Shown here: piece after piece, positions 44,554 to 50,471 of the stretch
How positions within the stretch are numbered: position 1 is the stretch's first letter
Layout: each line of letters opens with the position of its first letter
Assembly (NCBI GenBank): GCA_958295855.1
Contig: OY282383.1
Coordinates: 2,646,481 to 2,710,480, forward strand
Direction: 5' to 3'
DNA from: an uncultured Poribacteria bacterium
Lineage (GTDB): Bacteria > Poribacteria > WGA-4E > WGA-3G
DNA: 64,000 bases
Translations under genes and position numbers: made by a program
Notes under the pieces: model-generated
The model's input: the letters and a program-made list of their open reading frames with translations, nothing else
Databases searched by the model: none
What the model was told of the DNA's origin: nothing

Positions 44554-46347
44554 ATGACCAAAAACAAAAAATTGCTCAGCTGGGTTGAAGAAACGGCAAA
44601 ACTGTGCCAACCTGATGACATCTATTGGTGCGACGGTTCTCAGGAAGAAAACGACCGGCTGTGTGAGGAATTAGTTCAGAAAGGGACATTTGTCCGATTA
44701 GATCCGGAGAAACGTCCAGGGAGTTATCTCGCGCGTTCAAATCCCGCAGATGTGGCACGCGTTGAGGATAGAACTTTTATCTGCGCCAAAACTGCAATTG
44801 AGGCAGGGCCAACCAACAATTGGCACGACCCGGATGAGATGAAAACTACTCTCAAAGGGCTTTTCAAGGGATGCATGAAAGGCCGAACGATGTACGTCGT
44901 GCCGTTCAGTATGGGCCCTCTGGGCTCCCCGATTTCGCATATCGGCGTTGAAATTAGCGATTCACCGTACGTCGTCGTGAATATGCGGATTATGACGCGC
45001 ATGGGAAGTGCAGTGCTAGACACCTTAGGCGAAGATGGCGATTTTGTGCCATGTTTACACTCGGTAGGCATGCCGCTTGAACCCGGGCAGGCTGATGTCG
45101 TGTGGCCATGCAACGCGGATAATAAATATATCGTCCATTTCCCAGAGGAACGCTCCATCTGGTCCTACGGGAGTGGGTATGGCGGCAATGCGCTACTCGG
45201 CAAGAAATGCTATGCGCTCCGCATCGCCTCTGTCATGGCAAAGAACGACGGCTGGATGGCAGAACACATGCTTATTTTAGGGTTAACCAGCCCGGAAGGC
45301 GAAAAAACGTATATTGCAGCAGCGTTCCCCAGTGCTTGTGGTAAGACGAACCTCGCCATGCTAACCCCAACCTTGCCGGGGTGGAAAGCAGAAACGATTG
45401 GTGACGACATCGCATGGATGAAATTTGGTGAAGATGGACAGCTCTATGCGATAAACCCGGAAGCGGGCTTTTTCGGCGTTGCACCCGGCACCTCAATGGA
45501 TACCAACCCTAATGCAATGCACACGCTTGCATCCAACTCCATCTTCACGAACGCCGCCCTCACACCGGATACGGATGTCTGGTGGGAAGAGATGAGCGAG
45601 GAGACTCCTGAAACGCTCACCAGTTGGCTCGGTGAAGAGTGGCACCCCGATGATGAAAAAACGGCATCACATCCCAATGCCCGTTATACCACCCCCGCTT
45701 CGCAATGCCCCATCATCGATGCGAACTGGGAAAATCCGAACGGTGTGCCGATTTCGGCGATCCTCTTCGGTGGCCGACGTGCCACTACGGTACCGCTTGT
45801 GTTTGAGGCTTTTGATTGGCAACATGGCACCTTTATCGGCTCTATTGCTTCATCTGAACGCACTGCAGCGGCCGCAGGCACAGTCGGTGAATTGCGTCGC
45901 GACCCGATGGCGATGCTCCCGTTCTGTGGCTATAACATGGGTGATTACTTCGCGCACTGGTTGGAAATGGGCAAAAGCACCGATGCAAGCAAACTGCCCC
46001 GTATCTTCTACGTCAATTGGTTCCGCAAAGATGCCGATGGTGGGTGGCTATGGCCCGGCTTTGGCGAAAATAGCCGCGTGCTGAAGTGGATTGTGGAACG
46101 CGTTGCTGGAAAAGGGGAAGCGGTTGAAACCCCCATCGGCTACCTGCCGGTACCCGGTGCCATCGACACCAGCGGATTGGACATCGCGGCTGGACAGATG
46201 ACAGAGCTCCTAAACGTGGATGTTGAAGAATGGCTCAATGAAATTGCGTCTATTCGGGAACATTACGAACGTTTTGGTAACAGGCTGCCCGAGGCGTTAT
46301 CCGATGAATTAGCAGCATTAGAAACTCGCTTGCGTAACAGTCAATAG
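44554..46347 (+). CDS. pckG: Phosphoenolpyruvate carboxykinase (GTP)
   Basis: 597 residues, usual length. Converts oxaloacetate and GTP to phosphoenolpyruvate and CO2 in gluconeogenesis. The active-site loop is [17 protein letters not shown]; other family marks are [50 protein letters not shown] and [13 protein letters not shown]. Strong ribosome site AAGGAGG. Its own promoter lies upstream. Confidence 0.97.
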   Translation: MTKNKKLLSWVEETAKLCQPDDIYWCDGSQEENDRLCEELVQKGTFVRLDPEKRPGSYLARSNPADVARVEDRTFICAKTAIEAGPTNNWHDPDEMKTTLKGLFKGCMKGRTMYVVPFSMGPLGSPISHIGVEISDSPYVVVNMRIMTRMGSAVLDTLGEDGDFVPCLHSVGMPLEPGQADVVWPCNADNKYIVHFPEERSIWSYGSGYGGNALLGKKCYALRIASVMAKNDGWMAEHMLILGLTSPEGEKTYIAAAFPSACGKTNLAMLTPTLPGWKAETIGDDIAWMKFGEDGQLYAINPEAGFFGVAPGTSMDTNPNAMHTLASNSIFTNAALTPDTDVWWEEMSEETPETLTSWLGEEWHPDDEKTASHPNARYTTPASQCPIIDANWENPNGVPISAILFGGRRATTVPLVFEAFDWQHGTFIGSIASSERTAAAAGTVGELRRDPMAMLPFCGYNMGDYFAHWLEMGKSTDASKLPRIFYVNWFRKDADGGWLWPGFGENSRVLKWIVERVAGKGEAVETPIGYLPVPGAIDTSGLDIAAGQMTELLNVDVEEWLNEIASIREHYERFGNRLPEALSDELAALETRLRNSQ

Positions 46348-46476
46348 AATCCGGCACCGGAGAAGTTTGGCTTCACGTGCTGGTGCGAAGAAAAGAGCGA
46401 AAGAGTAGAAGTATGTTGGGTTGAGCGTCAGTGAAACCCAACACTTCATTTGCTGGTGCGCCGGAGAGAGGAACAT

Positions 46477-46962
46477 GTGGAAAATAAAGAGCCTCGGGCA
46501 GCCTTGTTTACTGTCCGAGATGCCGAGGATGCTTTAGTTCATTTCACCCTCCTCTTGTTTGCAATACTTGTTGGGATATTCCTCCACGAAATCCTGCTGG
46601 AGAAACAAGAATGGAGTGACGCACTTTACACGATTTTGGGAAGCAAGCCTCATGTGTTGGCATGGGCAACAGGGTTGACCCTTGCTATGGAAGGATGTGC
46701 AATTATGTTTACACGTATTCGAGACTATCAAGATCAACGGAAAAAGCGGTTTGCTGAAGCGGAAGCCAGAGGTGAAGCCAGAGGTGAAGCCAGAGGTGAA
46801 GCCAGAGGTGAAGCCAGAGGTGAAGCCAGAGGTGAAGCCAGAGGCAGAGCGGAGGTCTATCAAGACATCGCCGCATGGAACGCGCGCCGCCTCGCCGCTG
46901 AGGCGCGGAATGAACCATTCACGGAACCCTTTCCTTCGCCACCGGAACCGCCATCACATTAA
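46477..46962 (+). CDS. Membrane protein with tandem EARG repeats (full-length copy)
   Basis: 161 residues from the GTG at 46477, which follows GGAGAGAGG; a TTG at 46450 is also in frame. Residues ~20-42 (FTLLLFAILVGIFLHEILL) form one membrane helix; a second weak one may lie near 60-75 (HVLAWATGLTLAM). Then comes MFTRIRDYQDQRKKRF, seven EARG repeats encoded by a 12-base unit (GAAGCCAGAGGT), and a short C-terminus rich in Pro. The 12-base unit and C-terminus recur in short copies at 48.2 and 49.7 kb next to each Rpn-like gene. An internal ATG before FTRIRDYQ has AAGGA nine bases upstream. No known family recognised. Confidence 0.7.
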   Translation: MENKEPRAALFTVRDAEDALVHFTLLLFAILVGIFLHEILLEKQEWSDALYTILGSKPHVLAWATGLTLAMEGCAIMFTRIRDYQDQRKKRFAEAEARGEARGEARGEARGEARGEARGEARGRAEVYQDIAAWNARRLAAEARNEPFTEPFPSPPEPPSH

Positions 46963-47163
46963 GCGAGTTTTTCTTTCTCGTCACAAAACCAACGATATGC
47001 TGCGAGTTGCCTTGAAAATATCAACCCGCAGCATATTAACCTATCCGCAAATGGTTATCTTGAAGTAGCGCTTAGGCGGTTGTGTCCATACCGACTCCGG
47101 TGCTCCGCCTCCATACCACGCTATTTTGCTGCTATTTTGCTTTCTAAGCAAAAAATAAAAAAG

Positions 47164-47193
47164 TGGATATCCCGACGGAAAATTAGGTATAAT
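47164..47193 (+). promoter_or_regulatory. Promoter of Rpn-like copy 1, predicted leaderless
   Basis: TGGATA, 18 bases, TATAAT (47188-47193). Only six bases separate the -10 from the ATG at 47200, so transcription should begin at or next to the start codon. The -10 lies in a palindrome AGGTATAATACCT (47185-47197) that could bind a regulator. Confidence 0.55.
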
Positions 47194-47199
47194 ACCTAT

Positions 47200-48213
47200 A
47201 TGGCACAATATGATATTAGCACGAAATACCTGCTGCTTGAACATCCCAAAGCACTCATTGAATACTTTCTTGGTAGGCAAAACATAGAAATCTTAGAACA
47301 TCTGAATACCGATCAACCAACGTTCAAAACACATCGCGGGGATAGCACAACACGAATCCGCATCGATGGCAAAGAGGCGATAGTACACCTAGAAGTGCAA
47401 TCTGGCAACAGCCCAAAACCGATGTGGGCGCGCCTGTCCGCTTACTGTGGCTTTCTGATTAGTGAATGCCAGAAGCCCGTTTATTGCATCGTTTTGTATC
47501 TCGGCCCCTCCGCAGGGCAGAACGACCCTGGCTATTATGCTTACGAGACAGCAGAGTTTCGCTACCTAATCCAGTATAAAGTGATAAGGCTTGCGGAGAT
47601 AGATGGGCAGGCTGTATTGGAAATGCAGGCACCCGCGTTACTCCCTTTCACGCCACTGATGAAACCACCGGCGGATATAAGTGCGGAGCAGTGGTTGAAA
47701 AAGTGTGTTGCAGCCACTGAGGCAGCGCCCGTTGAGAAAGCCATGCGAGATGACTTAGTTGCAACACTCGGTATTTTCAGCGCTTTAACTTACGACAAGA
47801 CACTCGTGAATCAATTGATAAAGGAGGAGATTGTGCAAGAATCTACTTTTTTCCAAGAACACCTTGAAAAGGCAACAAAACGCCTCACGCAAGAAGCACT
47901 CGAGCAAGGACTTCAACAAGGTATTGAACAAGGTATTGAACAAGGTATTGAACAAGGTATTGAACAAGGTATTGAACAAGGTATTGAACAAGGTATTGAA
48001 CAAGGTATTGAACAAGGTATTGAACAAGAGAGGAGAGAGAGTGCTATCAGACACATCTTGGTAGTACTCAAAATGAAGTTCTCCACAGATATCGTCAATG
48101 TCTTAACGCCTGCGATTCAGAATATAAGCGATGTGGAACGACTTGAGCAGTTGCTTCCTGCCGCCGTTGAAGTGCAAAGCCTTGAAGCCTTCGCGCGAAC
48201 GCTTCACGAATAG
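47200..48213 (+). CDS. Rpn-like PD-(D/E)xK nuclease, copy 1 (full-length, predicted toxin)
   Basis: 337 residues from the ATG at 47200 (MAQYDISTKY); the frame is open further upstream but only by chance. The N-terminal ~200 residues are a PD-(D/E)xK nuclease of the Rpn/YhgA-like (PDDEXK_2) type: D48, then RIDGKEAIVHLEVQ with E65 and Q67 as the ExQ form of the active site. At ~230-270 are ten four-residue repeats (one GLQQ, nine GIEQ) in a helix, then ERRESAIRHILVVLKMKF and a conserved C-terminus. Rpn proteins are DNA nucleases; in E. coli the full-length form is a toxin acting against phage, held in check by its separately translated C-terminal part. No Shine-Dalgarno precedes this start. Older annotation as transposase is not supported: no terminal repeats. 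Confidence 0.85.
   Translation: MAQYDISTKYLLLEHPKALIEYFLGRQNIEILEHLNTDQPTFKTHRGDSTTRIRIDGKEAIVHLEVQSGNSPKPMWARLSAYCGFLISECQKPVYCIVLYLGPSAGQNDPGYYAYETAEFRYLIQYKVIRLAEIDGQAVLEMQAPALLPFTPLMKPPADISAEQWLKKCVAATEAAPVEKAMRDDLVATLGIFSALTYDKTLVNQLIKEEIVQESTFFQEHLEKATKRLTQEALEQGLQQGIEQGIEQGIEQGIEQGIEQGIEQGIEQGIEQGIEQERRESAIRHILVVLKMKFSTDIVNVLTPAIQNISDVERLEQLLPAAVEVQSLEAFARTLHE
47833..48213 (+). CDS. Internal in-frame gene: RpnS-like C-terminal protein, copy 1 (predicted antitoxin)
   Basis: Inside the Rpn-like gene, AAGGAGGAG (47821-47829) stands five bases before an in-frame GTG at 47833 (codon 212). Translation from there gives 126 residues: VQESTFFQEHLEKATKRL, the ten-unit repeat helix and the C-terminus, without nuclease. 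This is the position and content of the separately made RpnS antitoxins described for E. coli Rpn genes. The signal is far stronger than that of the full-length start. Inferred, not shown. Confidence 0.6.
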   Translation: MQESTFFQEHLEKATKRLTQEALEQGLQQGIEQGIEQGIEQGIEQGIEQGIEQGIEQGIEQGIEQERRESAIRHILVVLKMKFSTDIVNVLTPAIQNISDVERLEQLLPAAVEVQSLEAFARTLHE

Positions 48214-48219
48214 AAGCAC

Positions 48220-48474
48220 ATGGGGACAAAAGGGTTAACCGTTGCTATGAAAGGATGTGCAATTATGTTTACACGTATTCGAGACTATCAAGATCAACGG
48301 AAAAAGCGGTTTGCTGAAGCGGAAGCCAGAGGTGAAGCCAGAGGTGAAGCCAGAGGCAGAGCGGAAGTCTATCAAGACATCGCCGAATGGAACGCGCGCC
48401 GCCTCGCCGCTGAGGCGCGGAATGAACCATTCACGGAACCCTTTCCTTCGCCACCGGAACCACCATCACATTAA
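48220..48474 (+). CDS. Short EARG-repeat protein, copy 2 (lacks membrane part)
   Basis: 84 residues if started at the ATG at 48220, or about 66 from the internal ATG before FTRIRDYQ (AAGGA nine bases upstream). Same C-terminal half as the gene at 46477 with three EARG repeats instead of seven; the membrane helix was not copied. Lies seven bases after Rpn copy 1. Could be a pseudogene or a real soluble form. Confidence 0.5.
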   Translation: MGTKGLTVAMKGCAIMFTRIRDYQDQRKKRFAEAEARGEARGEARGRAEVYQDIAEWNARRLAAEARNEPFTEPFPSPPEPPSH

Positions 48475-48665
48475 GCGAGTTTTTCTTTCTCGTCACAAAA
48501 CCAACGATATGCTGCGAGTTGCCTTGAAAATATCAACCCGCAGCATATTAACCTATCCGCAAAATGGTTATCTTGAAGTAGAGCTTAGGGGATTGTGTCC
48601 ATACCGACTACGGCGCTCCGCCTCCATACCACGCTATTTTGCTCTCTAAGCAAAAAATAAAAAAG

Positions 48666-48695
48666 TGGACATCCTGATGGAAAATTAGGTATAAT
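48666..48695 (+). promoter_or_regulatory. Promoter of Rpn-like copy 2, predicted leaderless
   Basis: TGGACA, 18 bases, TATAAT, with the ATG at 48702 six bases on. The AGGTATAATACCT palindrome is kept as in copy 1. Confidence 0.6.
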
Positions 48696-48701
48696 ACCTA
48701 T

Positions 48702-49655
48702 ATGGCACAATATGATATTAGCGCGAAATACCTGCTGCTTGAACATCCCAAAGCACTCATTGAATACTTTCTTGGCAGGCAAAACATAGAAATCTTAGAA
48801 CATCTGAATACCGATCAACCAACGTTCAAAACACATCGCGGGGATAGCACAACACGAATCCGCATCGATGGCAAAGAGGCGATAGTACACCTAGAAGTGC
48901 AATCTGGCAATAGTCCGAAACCGATGTGGGCGCGACTGTCCGCTTACTGTGGCTTTCTGATTAGTGAATGCCAGAAGCCCGTTTATTGCATCGTTTTGTA
49001 TCTCGGCCCCTCCGCAGGGCAGAACGACCCTGGCTATTATGCTTACGAGACAGCAGAGTTTCGCTACCTGCTCCAGTATAAAGTGATAAGGCTTGCGGAG
49101 ATAGACGGGCAGGCTGTATTGGAAATGCAGGCACCCGCGTTACTCCCTTTCACGCCACTGATGAAACCACCTGCGGATATAAGTGCGGAGCAGTGGTTGA
49201 AAAAGTGTGTTGCAGCCACTGAGGCAGCGCCCGTTGAGAAAGCCATGCGAGATGACTTAGTTGCAACACTCGGTATTTTCAGTGCTTTAACTTACGACAA
49301 GACACTCGTGAATCAATTGATAAAGGAGGAGATTGTGCAAGAATCTACTTTTTTCCAAGAACACCTTGAAAAGGCAACAAAACGTCTCACGAAAGAAGCA
49401 CTCGAGCAAGGACTTCAACAAGGTATTGAACAAGGACTTCAACAAGGACTTCAACAAGGTATTGAACAAGAGAGGAGAGAGAGTGCTATCAGACACATCT
49501 TGGTAGTACTCAGAATGAAGTTCTCCGCAGATATCGTCAATGTCTTAACGCCTGCGATTCAGAATATAAGCGATGTGGAACGACTTGAGCAGTTGCTTCC
49601 TGCCGCCGTTGAAGTGCAAAGCCTTGAAGCCTTCGCGCGAACGCTTCACGAATAG
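48702..49655 (+). CDS. Rpn-like PD-(D/E)xK nuclease, copy 2 (full-length)
   Basis: 317 residues, nearly identical to copy 1 over the nuclease domain (same D48, E65, Q67) and C-terminus. The repeat helix has five units (GLQQ, GIEQ, GLQQ, GLQQ, GIEQ). Base changes are few and mostly silent or conservative (for example T8 to A8, I152-like to L), and no stop or frameshift is present, so it appears functional. If repeat number sets dimer pairing, its antitoxin may not fully match copy 1. Confidence 0.85.
   Translation: MAQYDISAKYLLLEHPKALIEYFLGRQNIEILEHLNTDQPTFKTHRGDSTTRIRIDGKEAIVHLEVQSGNSPKPMWARLSAYCGFLISECQKPVYCIVLYLGPSAGQNDPGYYAYETAEFRYLLQYKVIRLAEIDGQAVLEMQAPALLPFTPLMKPPADISAEQWLKKCVAATEAAPVEKAMRDDLVATLGIFSALTYDKTLVNQLIKEEIVQESTFFQEHLEKATKRLTKEALEQGLQQGIEQGLQQGLQQGIEQERRESAIRHILVVLRMKFSADIVNVLTPAIQNISDVERLEQLLPAAVEVQSLEAFARTLHE
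49335..49655 (+). CDS. Internal in-frame gene: RpnS-like C-terminal protein, copy 2
   Basis: AAGGAGGAG lies five bases before the GTG at 49335, codon 212 of the copy 2 gene. Product 106 residues with the five-unit repeat. Same reasoning as for copy 1. Confidence 0.58.
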   Translation: MQESTFFQEHLEKATKRLTKEALEQGLQQGIEQGLQQGLQQGIEQERRESAIRHILVVLRMKFSADIVNVLTPAIQNISDVERLEQLLPAAVEVQSLEAFARTLHE

Positions 49656-49661
49656 AAGCAC

Positions 49662-49928
49662 ATGGGGACAAAAGGGTTAACCGTTGCTATGGAAGGATGT
49701 GCAATTATGTTTACACGTATTCGAGACTATCAAGATCAACGGAAAAAGCGGTTTGCTGAAGCGGAAGCCAGAGGTGAAGCCAGAGGTGAAGCCAGAGGTG
49801 AAGCCAGAGGCAGAGCGGAAGTCTATCAAGACATCGCCGAATGGAACGCGCGCCGCCTCGCCGCTGAGGCGCGGAATGAACCATTCACGGAACCATTTCC
49901 TTCGCCACCGGAACCACCATCACATTAG
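49662..49928 (+). CDS. Short EARG-repeat protein, copy 3
   Basis: 88 residues from the ATG at 49662, with four EARG repeats. Like copy 2 it lacks the membrane helix. Its stop codon lies at the deletion joint with the truncated third Rpn gene. Confidence 0.5.
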   Translation: MGTKGLTVAMEGCAIMFTRIRDYQDQRKKRFAEAEARGEARGEARGEARGRAEVYQDIAEWNARRLAAEARNEPFTEPFPSPPEPPSH

Positions 49929-49984
49929 ATGACTTAGTTGCAACACTCGGTATTTTCAGTGCTTTAACTTACGACAAGGCACTC

Positions 49985-50344
49985 GTGAATCAATTGATAA
50001 AGGAGGAGATTGTGCAAGAATCTACTTTTTTCCAAGAACACCTTGAAAAGGCAACAAAACGCCTCACGCAAGAAGCACTCGAGCAAGGACTTCAACAAGG
50101 ACTTCAACAAGGACTTCAACAAGGACTTCAACAAGGAGTTCAACAAGGTATTGAACAAGAGAGGAGAGAGAGTGCTATCAGACACATCTTGGTAGTACTC
50201 AAAATGAAGTTCTCCGCAGATATCGCGAATGTCTTAACGCCCGCGATTCAGAATATAAGCGATGTGGAACGACTTGAGCAGTTGCTTCCTGCCGCCGTGG
50301 AAGCGCAAAGCCTTGAAGCCTTCGCGCGAACGCTTCACGAATAG
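49985..50344 (+). CDS. Free-standing RpnS-like protein from truncated Rpn copy 3 (predicted orphan antitoxin)
   Basis: The nuclease part is deleted; what remains begins about codon 190 of the full gene. A GTG at 49985 is in frame, but AAGGAGGAG five bases before the GTG at 50012 makes that the likelier start (110 residues). Repeat helix of six units (four GLQQ, one GVQQ, one GIEQ) and an intact C-terminus. It could be a plain remnant, but the part kept open is exactly the predicted antitoxin with its own ribosome site. It could be expressed from an upstream transcript. Confidence 0.55.
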   Translation: MNQLIKEEIVQESTFFQEHLEKATKRLTQEALEQGLQQGLQQGLQQGLQQGVQQGIEQERRESAIRHILVVLKMKFSADIANVLTPAIQNISDVERLEQLLPAAVEAQSLEAFARTLHE

Positions 50345-50352
50345 AAGCACAT

Positions 50353-50378
50353 GGGGGACAAATCGGACGATGTCCCCC
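50353..50378 (+). terminator. Possible terminator hairpin after the Rpn cluster
   Basis: GGGGGACA (50353-50360) pairs with TGTCCCCC (50371-50378), 10-base loop, followed by GCTTT. Only the last copy has it; the other copies diverge after ATGGGGACA. Confidence 0.45.
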
Positions 50379-50471
50379 GCTTTACATGAGTTATAGGTGT
50401 CACAGGCAATGAATTATCCCACGACTCACCGCCCGCGCGCCAGGCGTAAACCTATTAGCGAGGACACTCTA

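Larger units (their letters stand above)
46681..50345 (+). repeat. Three-copy tandem segmental duplication
   Basis: Unit = end of the EARG gene, spacer, Rpn-like gene. Copies begin near 46681, 48241 and 49683. Copy 2 is nearly identical to copy 1 apart from repeat numbers. Copy 3 has a deletion that joins the end of the EARG gene (after CATCACATTA at about 49926) directly to codon ~190 of the Rpn-like gene. The joints carry similar sequence (AGGGTTGACC / AGGGTTAACC), as expected from unequal recombination. Confidence 0.92.

Noticed and set aside
47080..47199. Upstream extension of Rpn-like copy 1
   Set aside because: The extension has no ribosome site, covers the promoter and is not open in copy 2.
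46741..50160. 12-base tandem repeats as a CRISPR array
   Set aside because: No spacers; the units are head to tail and keep the reading frame of real proteins.
46450..50345. Cluster as an insertion sequence or transposon
   Set aside because: Rpn-like proteins have been labelled transposases, but no terminal inverted repeats or target duplications are seen and the nuclease fold is different.
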